From Roseateles toxinivorans (lineage in GTDB: Bacteria; Pseudomonadota; Gammaproteobacteria; Burkholderiales; Burkholderiaceae_C), in NCBI GenBank assembly GCA_945898095.1, contig CAMDHE010000049.1, positions 1 to 32,473 on the forward strand: 32,473 nt of DNA, written 5' to 3'. Positions 8,106 to 16,113 of this stretch are shown here, piece after piece. Under the pieces are notes generated by a model. It ran no database searches. It saw only the letters and a program-made list of their open reading frames with translations, and had not been told where the DNA came from. Positions within the stretch are counted from its first letter, which is position 1. Each line of letters begins with the position of its first letter. The translations under genes and the position numbers were made by a program.

Positions 8106-8325
8106 CAAGCGGTCCCGTTCCCGTCCTTGATCAGGTCCTTGAACAAGGTGGTGGCTTCAGCGATCCGGTCGACGCGGCAATATTCGTCGGTCTGGTGCGC
8201 CATCTCGGCTTGACTGCGCCCGAGGATTACCATCGGCGGGCCGCCGCGAGGCTGCCACGGAATTGATTGGCGTAAGGCATCAAGAAATTCTCGGTGAAAG
8301 GGAAATTGATAAACAACAGTGGCGA
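8105..8325 (-). pseudogene. truncated, frameshifted M20 (ArgE/DapE-type) peptidase
   Basis: The last 46 residues in one frame, GGPPMVILGRSQAEMAHQ then TDEYCRVDRIAEA, match the C-terminus of M20 metallopeptidases, where the AHQxDEYC segment carries a metal-binding His. In the normal GPG element the proline is replaced by Arg. Just upstream, the matching sequence appears in another frame (FPFTENFLMPYANQFRG, about 8257-8305), indicating a frameshift near 8250. The rest of the roughly 400-residue enzyme is gone. A longer frame up to 8476 is open but shows no family similarity. Its TGA overlaps the amidase ATG, so it once led the amidase operon. Confidence 0.65.
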
Positions 8326-8494
8326 TGGCGATTGTGGGGCCTTCCAACCCGGTTGGGTCAGACCAATTCTGGCGTTGCAAGTTCTGCGCCAACAACTCGC
8401 GTTCCCTTGCCGGGCGACAGTTACGGCAAGAAAGCATCGCCACAGCCAGGGGGAATGCACTAGGTTGATGCATCAATGCCCGCGATGGATGGCT

Positions 8495-9397
8495 TCAGGC
8501 CATCGGCGCAATGGCGCTGTCCGGGCGTTCGAAGACCTGGGCGAGGCAACTCAGGAATTCGGCGCACAAAGCCTGCTCGATGCGCTGGCGGGCATGGACC
8601 GAATAGACCCTGAATTCCACCGCCGGTTCGAAGCGGATTGCTTTCACCCGGGGCATCTGCAAGGTCCTGACCACCAGCGGGTTGACGACGCTGACGCCCA
8701 GGCCCATGCCTACCATCGTGCAGATGGTGGCCGCATAAGGCGTTTCGAGGTTCATGCGGCGGCTGCCAGGCTTGAATGCAGCGTCGACCTTGCTGCGGCT
8801 TTCGTCGCCGCTGGCCAGCGAAATGAATGATTCGCCGTCCAGATCCTTGGCCCTGATCAGTGGCTTCGATGCCAGACGGTGCTTTTCAGGAACGATGCAG
8901 AGTCCGTTTTCGCGGTACAGCAGCCGCTCCTTGACCTCTTGCAAATCGGGCACATAGGAAGCCAGACCGAAATCACAAAAACCGGAGGCAACCCATTTGC
9001 AGACTGTGGCCGAGTCGCTGGTGTGAACGCGGATCAGCACATCCGGGTGTGCGATGCGAAACGACTGGATCGCATGCGGCAGGACACCGATTGCCAAAGC
9101 CGGCGAGGCACCGATCCTGAGACCGCCCGTCCCCAAAGCCTTGATCGTGGTCGCAGCATCGCGGATATTGTGCAAGCCGACAAAGGTCCGCTCTACTTCC
9201 AAATGCAGGGCTTCTGCCTCGGGCGTTGGCACCAACCTGAGCCCGACCCTTGCGAACAGCTTGAGGTCCAGTTCGCGCTGCAACCTTGTGATCAGTCGGC
9301 TGATATTGGGCTGAGATGTATGCAGTTGTGCCGCCGACAAGGTCATCGACCGGGTCAGCATGACAGAGCGAAAGGCCTCGATTTGCTTGAAGTCCAA
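8495..9397 (-). CDS. LysR-type transcriptional regulator
   Basis: A 300-residue LysR-family regulator. The N-terminal winged helix-turn-helix spans residues 1-60 (FKQIEAFRSVML, SAAQLHTSQPNISRLI, LQRELDLKLFARV). The effector-binding domain runs from about 90 to 290 (TGGLRIGASPALAIGVLPHAI). The start is TTG at 9395-9397 with a GGGGTGA ribosome site just upstream. It is transcribed away from the lyase gene, with about 95 bp between the starts, the usual LysR arrangement. It therefore most likely controls the lyase/oxidase operon in response to the substrate or a pathway intermediate. The effector is unknown. Confidence 0.9.
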   Translation of the reverse strand: MDFKQIEAFRSVMLTRSMTLSAAQLHTSQPNISRLITRLQRELDLKLFARVGLRLVPTPEAEALHLEVERTFVGLHNIRDAATTIKALGTGGLRIGASPALAIGVLPHAIQSFRIAHPDVLIRVHTSDSATVCKWVASGFCDFGLASYVPDLQEVKERLLYRENGLCIVPEKHRLASKPLIRAKDLDGESFISLASGDESRSKVDAAFKPGSRRMNLETPYAATICTMVGMGLGVSVVNPLVVRTLQMPRVKAIRFEPAVEFRVYSVHARQRIEQALCAEFLSCLAQVFERPDSAIAPMA

Positions 9398-9457
9398 GAG
9401 ATCACCCCGGTCTGATGCTCCATATCAAAATTGCATGAAGCTTGAGAAAGTCGGTAT

Positions 9458-9486
9458 TTGACTGCATTTTCCTCGCTTGCGATACT
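9458..9486 (+). promoter_or_regulatory. sigma-70-type promoter of the lyase/oxidase operon
   Basis: TTGACT (9458-9463), a 17-bp spacer and GATACT (9481-9486) make a strong promoter match. The -35 lies inside GGTATTTGACTGCAT (9453-9467), a 15-mer found again at 15001-15015 before the dipeptidase gene. The expected transcript start is at about 9493, which coincides with the GTG start of the lyase. Confidence 0.6.
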
Positions 9487-9492
9487 GGTTTG

Positions 9493-11007
9493 GTGAACAA
9501 GTCAAAAGTAAGCCGCAGGCTGACCGAGTCCACGGCCCCCGAGGTGTGTGAACATATCTACGCGCCCCGCCTGGCGAGGGACTTTCCCTCGGGCTTTGAT
9601 TACCTCGGCGACATCAACCAGGCGCATCTGCTGATGCTGCACCGGGCGGGTCTGCTTTCTGATGAAGACGCATCCGGGCTTGCCCAGGCCCTGCTGCAGA
9701 TGGAAGCCGAGGGCGCCAGCGCGGTGCCGCTTGATCCGGCGCTCGAGGATGCTTACTTCAACTTCGAAGCCCAGCTGATGCGCTTGGCCGGGGCTCATCT
9801 GGGCGGCTGCCTGCACGTGGCCCGCAGCCGCAATGACATTCTGGCAACGCTGGACAGGATGCGGGCGCGCCAACTCGCCGTCAGCCTGATTGATGGTTTG
9901 TGTGCGGCCCGTTGCACCGCACTTGAGGGTGCGATCCGGCATGCGCATCTGGTCATGCCGGGCTATACCCATCTACAGCCGGCTCAGCCGATCACCTTTG
10001 GTTTTTATCTGCTGGGCCTGGCCGAAGCGCTCGGCCGGGACATCACGCGCATCCGGCAATTGCAAGCCGGTCTCGACCTTTGCCCGCTGGGCGCCGGAGC
10101 AATTGCCGGCACCTCGTTTCCGATCCTGCAGCAAGAAAGTGCCAGCCTGCTCGGCTTCAGCAAGGCTGCCACCCATTCGCTCGACGCCGTAGCTTCACGT
10201 GATTTCGCACTCGAATTGATGTCGGCAATGGCCATCGCCGGCATTGGTTCGAGCCGGATCGCCCAGGACTTCTATGTCTGGTGCACGCATGAGTTCAGTC
10301 TGGTGGATTTCCCGGACAGCGTGGCCGGTACCTCGAGCATGATGCCGCAGAAGAAAAACCCGGTGGTGCTTGAATATCTGAAGGGCAAGGCCGGCCATCT
10401 GGTGGGCCTGTTGATGGCCGCGATGGCGACGATGAAGGGCGTGAATTTCACCCATACCGGCGATGGCAGCCGAGAAACCATGCGCAGTTTATGGGAGGCG
10501 GGCGACGAATCGCTGCATGTCCTCAAGATGCTCGATCTGATCCTGCGCACGGCCATACCCAATGAAGAAGCGATGCTGCGTCGCGCCCGTGAGGATTTTT
10601 GTGCGGCCACGGATTTGGCCGATGCGCTGGTGCGAACTTCGGGCTTGTCGTTCCGCGAGGCCCACCATGTGGTGGGTGCCGTGGTCAGGTCTGCCATGAC
10701 CCGTTCGCTGGCTGCGCATCAGATCAGCTCGGAGATGGTCGACGAGGCCGCTTTGGCCCAGATCGGCCGACGTCTGGAGCTGGGCGATCAGGCGGTGCGC
10801 GATTGTCTGGACCCCGCCCGCAGCGTCAGCAGCAGAATATTTGGCGGCGGACCTGCGCCGGCCATCGTGCTGGAGCGAGCTGCCCTTTTGCTCAAGGAAT
10901 GCGCGCTCGAACAGCAGGCCAACCTTGAACGCAGCAATGCCTTCGCTCAGGCGCGATTTGAGCTGAAGCGATCGCTGCGCGCGCTGATCATCCCTGCCCC
11001 AGCTTGA
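9493..11007 (+). CDS. argininosuccinate-lyase-like C-N lyase
   Basis: A 504-residue member of the fumarase/argininosuccinate lyase superfamily, enzymes that eliminate fumarate from N-succinyl groups. HVARSRND at residues 108-115, PGYTHLQPAQP, and the flexible-loop signature GTSSMMPQKKN at 279-289 (catalytic Ser) are intact. It is somewhat longer than housekeeping ArgH. It is not beside arginine genes but first in an operon with a binding protein and an opine-oxidase-type dehydrogenase. A catabolic role such as that of EDDS lyase, a known relative acting on ethylenediamine-disuccinate, is therefore an inference worth testing. The GTG at 9493 opens MNKSKVSRRLTE, where family similarity begins. 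The longer frame from 9442 crosses the promoter and is unlikely. No ribosome site is visible. Confidence 0.82.
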   Translation: MNKSKVSRRLTESTAPEVCEHIYAPRLARDFPSGFDYLGDINQAHLLMLHRAGLLSDEDASGLAQALLQMEAEGASAVPLDPALEDAYFNFEAQLMRLAGAHLGGCLHVARSRNDILATLDRMRARQLAVSLIDGLCAARCTALEGAIRHAHLVMPGYTHLQPAQPITFGFYLLGLAEALGRDITRIRQLQAGLDLCPLGAGAIAGTSFPILQQESASLLGFSKAATHSLDAVASRDFALELMSAMAIAGIGSSRIAQDFYVWCTHEFSLVDFPDSVAGTSSMMPQKKNPVVLEYLKGKAGHLVGLLMAAMATMKGVNFTHTGDGSRETMRSLWEAGDESLHVLKMLDLILRTAIPNEEAMLRRAREDFCAATDLADALVRTSGLSFREAHHVVGAVVRSAMTRSLAAHQISSEMVDEAALAQIGRRLELGDQAVRDCLDPARSVSSRIFGGGPAPAIVLERAALLLKECALEQQANLERSNAFAQARFELKRSLRALIIPAPA

Positions 11008-11044
11008 CCCTCGCCCATCCCGCCACTGATCACAGGAGTTCCGC

Positions 11045-12019
11045 ATGAACACCATGACTTTTTGCAAAGCTGTTTCGTCCGTCCTGCTCTGCGCCGCAGG
11101 GAGCCTGGCATTCGCCCAGGACCTGCCGCCAGCGCCTATCAGGATGGTGGTCGGGTTCGCGCCCGGCGGGGCCAATGACGTCATCGCAAGACTCATTGCG
11201 ACGCCGCTGCAGGCACAGATCAAGTCGACGGTGATCGTCGAAAACAAGCCTGGCGGCGGCAGCACCGTCGCAACTGCCGAACTCGCGAAGGCGCCGGCGA
11301 CCGGGCAAATGCTGTTGCTCGGCTCTACAGGCGGTCAAGCAATCGCGCCAGCGATCTACGACAAACTTCCCTACGACCCGGTCAAGAACGTCCAGCCGGT
11401 CACGATGGTCGCCAAGTCGGCCATCGCCATCGTCGTCAACGATGCGTTGCCGGTCAAAAATGTGAATGAACTGATTGCCTATGCGAAGGCTAATCCCGGG
11501 AAACTGAACGTGGCTTCGCCAGGCAATGGCACCGGCTCGCACCTGGCGGCTGAGCTTTTCAAGAGCATGGCCGGTGTTGCCATGACCCATATTCCCTACC
11601 GTGGCGATGCGCCTGCGATGCAGGATGTGATGGGCGGTCAGGCCCAGCTGACTTTTGCCAGTCTGCCTTCCGCGATTGCCGGCGCACAGACCAATCGCGC
11701 CAGGATCATTGCGGTGACCAGCGCCAATCGCGTGCCGATGCTGGCCAGCACCCCGACGGTGATCGAATCCGGGCTGCCAGGTTATGAGGTGCTGACCTGG
11801 TACGGCGTCTTCACCACCGGCGGTACGCCGACGGCGGTCGTGAACCGTTTGGCTGCGGAAATCGGTCTGGTGCTGGCCCAAGCTCCAGTGCGCGAGGCGA
11901 TCAGCAAGATGGGCATGGAGGCCGCACCCTCCAGTCCGGAAGAATTCAGTCGGGTCGTCAACAGCGACATGGCCCGCTGGGGCGCGGTGGTGCGTTCAGT
12001 CGGCATCAAGGTGGACTGA
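11045..12019 (+). CDS. Bug/TctC-family periplasmic solute-binding protein 1
   Basis: A 324-residue tripartite tricarboxylate receptor (Bug) protein, which captures small carboxylates or amino acids in the periplasm. A signal peptide covers about residues 1-24 (cleavage after LAFA). The mature part begins with the typical PIRMVVGFAPGGANDVIARL, then IVENKPGGGS, HIPYRGDAPA and GLPGYEVLTWYGVF. A clear ribosome site, AGGAG, sits at 11035-11039 before the ATG. There are no TctA/TctB membrane partners in the window, as is common for these proteins in Burkholderiales. Its stop overlaps the next start (TGATG), so it is co-translated with the oxidase and probably binds the substrate of this pathway. 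Confidence 0.9.
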   Translation: MNTMTFCKAVSSVLLCAAGSLAFAQDLPPAPIRMVVGFAPGGANDVIARLIATPLQAQIKSTVIVENKPGGGSTVATAELAKAPATGQMLLLGSTGGQAIAPAIYDKLPYDPVKNVQPVTMVAKSAIAIVVNDALPVKNVNELIAYAKANPGKLNVASPGNGTGSHLAAELFKSMAGVAMTHIPYRGDAPAMQDVMGGQAQLTFASLPSAIAGAQTNRARIIAVTSANRVPMLASTPTVIESGLPGYEVLTWYGVFTTGGTPTAVVNRLAAEIGLVLAQAPVREAISKMGMEAAPSSPEEFSRVVNSDMARWGAVVRSVGIKVD

Positions 12020-13161
12020 TGGCCGATGCCGGCTTGAGCTCTGATTGCATCGTGGTTGGAGGTGGCCTGGTGGGCGCCTCGATCGCCTATGGCCTGGCGC
12101 GCTCGGGCGCCAGCGTGATCGTTCTTGACGAAGATGACAAGGCCTTGCGTGCCACCCGCGGGAACTTCGGCCTGATCTGGGTGCAGAACAAGGGCATCAG
12201 CATGCCGAGGTATTCGGCCTGGAGCCGGGATGCGGCCAGGCTCTGGCCAGGCTTTGCCGGACAGTTGTTGTCCGAGACCGGGGTCGACGTCAATCTGCAG
12301 CAACCGGGGGGCTTTTGCCTGTGCCTTTCCGAGGCCGAACTGCTCGAACGCGAGCAAAGCCTGCTTGCCATCCAGAAAGCCGTGAGCGGCGACTACCCCT
12401 TCGAAATGCTCGACCAGCAGGCGCTGCGCCAACGGCTCCCGGCGATCGGCCCTGAGGTTGTCGGCGCGAGCTTTACACCGATGGATGGACATGTGAACCC
12501 GCTCAAGCTCTACCTTGCTTTGCTGCAGGCCTGCCGGCAAATGGGTGTGCGGATCTGTCATGCCGCCCATGCCGGAAAGATCGAAACCTCGGATGACAAG
12601 GGTTTCCGCCTGAGTTGCGGCCCGGTCAGCTACCGGGCCGGCAAGATCGTGCTGGCTGCCGGGCTGGGTAACCGGGCCTTGGCCGAGCAGGTCGGCCTCT
12701 ACGCGCCGGTGGTGCCGACCCGAGGCCAGGTGCTGGTGACCGAGCGGCTGCGAAAATTTCTCGATTACCCGACCAACAAGCTGCGCCAGACGGATGAGGG
12801 CGCCGTGCATATCGGCGACTCGGTCGAGGATGTCGGCTTTGACGACCGCACCACCACCGATGTGCTGCAGTTCATGGCACGCCGCGCGGTCAAGTCATTT
12901 CCTTTGCTGCGGGATGTCAACTTGGTGCGTGCCTGGGGCGCATTGAGAGTGATGACGCCCGACGGGTTTCCCCTTTATGAGGAATCAATTCTTCACCCCG
13001 GCGCCTATGTAGTTACCTGCCACAGCGGCGTGACGCTTGCAGCCGCGCATGCGCTGCGGGTCGCGCCCTGGATTGCTGGCGGCTCGGTTCCAGCCGAGAT
13101 CAGCGAGTTCACTTCCGCGCGCTTCAGTCAGGGCCTGGCCCGTCCGATGTACGTCAATTGA
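12019..13161 (+). CDS. FAD-dependent amine/amino-acid dehydrogenase subunit (HcnC / OoxB / DadA-like)
   Basis: A 380-residue flavoprotein of the DAO family. The FAD-binding Rossmann motif is IVVGGGLVGASIAYGLA near residues 11-27, ending with the acidic VLDED at 35-39. Later segments such as VPTRGQVLVTE, RAWGALRVMTPDGFPLY and the C-terminal HSGVTLAAAHA match the D-amino-acid/opine oxidoreductase family. With the two following genes it forms the three-component set known from hydrogen cyanide synthase, octopine/nopaline oxidase and heterotrimeric hydroxyproline dehydrogenases. This subunit oxidises the C-N bond of the substrate. It overlaps the upstream binding-protein gene by one base and ends 6 bp before the [2Fe-2S] subunit. 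Confidence 0.85.
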   Translation: MADAGLSSDCIVVGGGLVGASIAYGLARSGASVIVLDEDDKALRATRGNFGLIWVQNKGISMPRYSAWSRDAARLWPGFAGQLLSETGVDVNLQQPGGFCLCLSEAELLEREQSLLAIQKAVSGDYPFEMLDQQALRQRLPAIGPEVVGASFTPMDGHVNPLKLYLALLQACRQMGVRICHAAHAGKIETSDDKGFRLSCGPVSYRAGKIVLAAGLGNRALAEQVGLYAPVVPTRGQVLVTERLRKFLDYPTNKLRQTDEGAVHIGDSVEDVGFDDRTTTDVLQFMARRAVKSFPLLRDVNLVRAWGALRVMTPDGFPLYEESILHPGAYVVTCHSGVTLAAAHALRVAPWIAGGSVPAEISEFTSARFSQGLARPMYVN

Positions 13162-13167
13162 GCCCTT

Positions 13168-13500
13168 ATGAGTGAAACCCCAGCCTTCAGAACCTTGTCG
13201 GGAACCGCAGCAAGCCGGGTCGAAATTTTCTTCGATGGCCGGCCGCTGCAGGTACCAGCCGGCCAATCGGTTGCGGCGGCCTTGCTGGTCGGGGGGGTGC
13301 AGATCTTCCGGGAGACGCCGGTCTCCGCAGCGCCGCGCGGCCCCTATTGCATGATGGGTGTCTGCTTTGAATGCCTGCTGGAAATCGATGGCCTGCAGAA
13401 CCGCCAGGCCTGCCTGACTACGGTGCGCGAAGGCATGAAAATCCGCACGCAAATGGGTGCGCGCATGCTCGCAGCCGGGGGAGTTGTTGATGCTGGATGA
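13168..13500 (+). CDS. [2Fe-2S] subunit (HcnA / small opine-oxidase-like)
   Basis: A 110-residue ferredoxin-like protein. The four cluster cysteines are Cys61, Cys66, Cys69 and Cys82 in CMMGVCFECLLEIDG...RQAC, the pattern of the small [2Fe-2S] subunit of HcnABC-type dehydrogenases. It should pass electrons between the two flavin subunits. It lies between them and overlaps the next gene by 11 bases, so the three are one translational unit. Confidence 0.88.
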   Translation: MSETPAFRTLSGTAASRVEIFFDGRPLQVPAGQSVAAALLVGGVQIFRETPVSAAPRGPYCMMGVCFECLLEIDGLQNRQACLTTVREGMKIRTQMGARMLAAGGVVDAG

Positions 13501-14872
13501 GCCGATCGACCTCGCCATCGTCGGTGCCGGGCCGGCCGGCATGGCTGCTGCCTTGACCGCGCGCTCGGCGGGTCGGTCGGTCGTGGTTCTCGACGAACAG
13601 GCCGCACCGGGCGGGCAGATCTATCGCTCGGTGACATCGGCAACGGCCGGGCGCTGCGATGTCCTGGGCCCTGACTATGCTGCCGGCCGCGAGTTGGCGC
13701 GTGACTTCGAGGCCAGCGGCGCGCGCCATGAATACGGCGCTGCGGTCTGGCAGGTCACGCCAGAGGGTCGGATCCATTACCTGCAGGCGGGCCAGTCCCG
13801 GATGATTGAACCCGGCAAGGTCATCCTTTGCACCGGCGCCATGGAGCGGCCCTTCCCCATTCCCGGTTGGACCTTGCCTGGGGTGCTGACGGCCGGTGCT
13901 GCACAGATCCTGCTCAAGACTGGCGATGTCGTGCCTGCCGATCCGGTGGTGCTTGCAGGTTGTGGACCCCTGCTGTACCTGCTCGCCTGGCAATATCTGC
14001 GCGCCGGTGTTCCCATCAAGGCCTTCATCGAGACGACGAGTGCGGCCGACTATCTGCGGGCGCTGGCGAAGTTGCCTGCTGCGTTGATTCAGTGGCGCTT
14101 GCTGGCCAAGGGCCTCAGCCTGAAAGCGGCGTTGCATAGAAGCGGCGTGCCGATTTTCAGTGGCGCCCGGAAGCTGAGGATCGCGGGCGGCAAATCAGCT
14201 GAGGCGATCGAATTCCGCGCAGGCAACCGGCAACACCGGGTCGAAGCGCGGGTCTTCTTGTTGCACCAAGGGGTGGTGCCGAATACCCAGATCACCTGGT
14301 CATTGCGCGCCAGCCATGTCTGGGATCAGGCGCAGCTTTGCTGGACGCCGCAGGCTTCAGTTGCTGGCGAACTGATCGGTTTGCCAGGCATCTTCATTGC
14401 CGGAGACGGTGCCGGCATCATCGGTGCCGAGGCCTCAATGCTGAGCGGCCGGTTGGCCGCGTTGGCCGCGCTGCGAGCGCTGCAGGGCAGCCATGGCGAT
14501 GCGCAATTCGAGAGTGAAGCCGCAGCCTTGTTGCGCGACCTGCGCCGCGCGACGGCAGCGCGGCCCTTTCTTGACGCGCTGTATCGGCCCAGAGCCGAAT
14601 TCCGGATTCCGGCAGATGAGGTCATCGTTTGCCGCTGCGAAGAAGTCACGGCCGGGGAAATACGCAAGCATGTCCGGTCTGGCTGCCTCGGGCCGAATCA
14701 GTTGAAGTCATTCACAAGATGCGGAATGGGCCCCTGCCAGGGACGGCAATGCGGGCTCACAGCGACCGAGATCATCGCCGCCGAACGTGGTATGGCGGCC
14801 AGTGAAGCGGGCTACCAAAGGGTGCGTCCGCCGATCAAGCCGATCTCGCTCGGCGAGCTTGGTGGGCTATGA
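13490..14872 (+). CDS. FAD/NAD(P)-binding oxidoreductase subunit with BFD-like [2Fe-2S] domain (HcnB / OoxA-like)
   Basis: A 460-residue flavoprotein. The FAD motif is AIVGAGPAGMAAALTA near residues 8-24, with APGGQIYR after it. LCTGAMERPFPIPGW is typical of the HcnB/OoxA family. GIFIAGDGAGIIGA is the second FAD contact. The C-terminal BFD-like domain has Cys381 and Cys383 (VCRCEEV), then Cys411 and Cys416 (RCGMGPCQGRQC), enough for one [2Fe-2S] cluster. The ATG at 13490 has GGGGGAG just upstream and overlaps the previous gene by 11 bases; the frame itself is open from a GTG at 13457. It completes the three-part dehydrogenase; its electron acceptor is probably the respiratory chain. Confidence 0.87.
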   Translation: MLDEPIDLAIVGAGPAGMAAALTARSAGRSVVVLDEQAAPGGQIYRSVTSATAGRCDVLGPDYAAGRELARDFEASGARHEYGAAVWQVTPEGRIHYLQAGQSRMIEPGKVILCTGAMERPFPIPGWTLPGVLTAGAAQILLKTGDVVPADPVVLAGCGPLLYLLAWQYLRAGVPIKAFIETTSAADYLRALAKLPAALIQWRLLAKGLSLKAALHRSGVPIFSGARKLRIAGGKSAEAIEFRAGNRQHRVEARVFLLHQGVVPNTQITWSLRASHVWDQAQLCWTPQASVAGELIGLPGIFIAGDGAGIIGAEASMLSGRLAALAALRALQGSHGDAQFESEAAALLRDLRRATAARPFLDALYRPRAEFRIPADEVIVCRCEEVTAGEIRKHVRSGCLGPNQLKSFTRCGMGPCQGRQCGLTATEIIAAERGMAASEAGYQRVRPPIKPISLGELGGL

Positions 14873-15009
14873 ACAGCGCGCCGAAAGTCATGCTGATTTT
14901 TTGCAGCCCTTGCTCGCGTCAAGCTGAACTGTTTCGGGCAGAACAGACCTCAAGACAGGCAGCGAACCCATACCGATTGAGTATCGAGCCACCCTCGCTT
15001 GGTATTTGA
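14869..15009 (+). other. short open frame coupled to the oxidase (possible gene remnant)
   Basis: An ATG at 14869 overlaps the TGA of the previous gene (ATGA) and opens a 46-residue frame beginning MNSAPKVMLIFCSPCS and ending with the TGA at 15007-15009. I recognise no family. The coupling suggests it is the start of a further operon gene whose body was lost, or a chance frame. It fills most of the 206-bp gap before the dipeptidase. Confidence 0.25.
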
Positions 15010-15035
15010 CTGCATGGAATTGCGAGCCATAGAAT
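15006..15035 (+). promoter_or_regulatory. promoter of the M19/Bug unit, sharing the lyase promoter sequence
   Basis: TTGACT (15006-15011), an 18-bp spacer and TAGAAT (15030-15035) form a likely sigma-70 promoter. Its -35 is embedded in GGTATTTGACTGCAT (15001-15015), identical to 9453-9467 at the lyase operon. Common control by the LysR regulator is inferred. Confidence 0.55.
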
Positions 15036-15078
15036 TGTTTCAAACCGCCAAAACTGATAATTTGAAGGAAACCCGGAC

Positions 15079-16095
15079 ATGAGCGATTTTTTCGCAGATG
15101 CGCAACGGATCATCCAGGATTCCATGGTCATTGACAGCCTGGGCGGGGCGGTGGTTCATCCCACGCCTTATGTTGCCGAGGGTACTTACGAGGAGAAGGT
15201 GCTTGGCTATGGCTGGAGCGCCATGAACGCCTGCCTGGTGTCCGAGCCCACCTATAACGGCACCTTCGATGAAGTTCTTAGGGCGATGTACGAGAACTTC
15301 CTTTACTTCGAGATGAGCCCGCAGGTGCGCCATGTCGAATCAGCCGCCGATCTGCTCGCGGCCAAGGCCGCAGGACAACTCGGCGTGTTCTTCGGCGTGC
15401 AAAGCGGCAGTTGCCTGCAGCAGGACAGCACCCGACTGCGCCTCCTGCACAAGCTGGGCCTGCGGGTCTTGCAACTGACCTATATGGAGCGCAACGCCAT
15501 TGGCGATGGTTGCCTGGAGCCTGCCAACCAGGGCCTCAGCCATTTCGGCATCCAGGTGGTGCGCGATTGCAACCGACTCGGCGTGCTGATTGACTGCTCG
15601 CATGTCGGCATCCAGACCACGCTCGATGCAGCCCGGCATTCTTCCCAGCCGATCGTGGTTTCCCACTCGGCGGTGCGCGCGCTGGCTGACAACCCGCGCT
15701 GCGTGACCGATGAGCAGATGCGCGCTGTCGCGGACAAGGGCGGCACAATCGGCATCACGCCTTATGCGCCCTTCATCCGCACTGACAGGCATCCGACGCT
15801 TGACGATTACCTCGAGCATTTCGACTACGCGATCGATCTGCTCGGTGACGATCATGTGACCGTGGCAACCGATATGTTCGATGGCAAGACCAAGGCCAAC
15901 TGGGCGACGCCCTGGTCTTACCCTGAGATCACGCGCGGCGCGCAGTACGGCAACCGGCGCGTCGAAGGCTTCTCGCACAAGTCGGATCTGGTCAACTTCA
16001 CCGCCGGTTTGCTGCGCCATGGCCATAGCGAGTCAACGGTCAAGAAGGTCCTGGGCGAAAACTTTTTGCGCGTGGTGACAGCAGTCTGGAAATAG
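15079..16095 (+). CDS. M19 membrane-dipeptidase-family protein with altered metal site
   Basis: A 338-residue protein of the renal (M19) dipeptidase family. Family landmarks are LQLTYMERNAIGDG, GLSHFGIQVVRDCNRLG, IDCSHV with His175, VVSHSAVRAL with His196, and VATDMFDG with Asp265 and Asp268. The usual N-terminal HxD metal pair is absent: the segment reads MVIDSLGGAVVHP at residues 16-28. The bridging Glu is Gln108 (FFGVQSGS). It may therefore bind only one metal or have a different reaction. A good AAGGAAA ribosome site precedes the ATG. It is followed 18 bp later by a second Bug protein and has its own promoter resembling that of the lyase operon. A hydrolytic step on a dipeptide-like substrate is possible but not shown. 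Confidence 0.8.
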   Translation: MSDFFADAQRIIQDSMVIDSLGGAVVHPTPYVAEGTYEEKVLGYGWSAMNACLVSEPTYNGTFDEVLRAMYENFLYFEMSPQVRHVESAADLLAAKAAGQLGVFFGVQSGSCLQQDSTRLRLLHKLGLRVLQLTYMERNAIGDGCLEPANQGLSHFGIQVVRDCNRLGVLIDCSHVGIQTTLDAARHSSQPIVVSHSAVRALADNPRCVTDEQMRAVADKGGTIGITPYAPFIRTDRHPTLDDYLEHFDYAIDLLGDDHVTVATDMFDGKTKANWATPWSYPEITRGAQYGNRRVEGFSHKSDLVNFTAGLLRHGHSESTVKKVLGENFLRVVTAVWK

Positions 16096-16113
16096 TCTGA
16101 AGACGGGGGAAGC

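Noticed and set aside
9442-9492. Longer N-terminus for the lyase starting at TTG 9442
   Set aside because: This stretch contains the -35 and -10 boxes, and the residues do not resemble the family N-terminus, which begins at the GTG at 9493.
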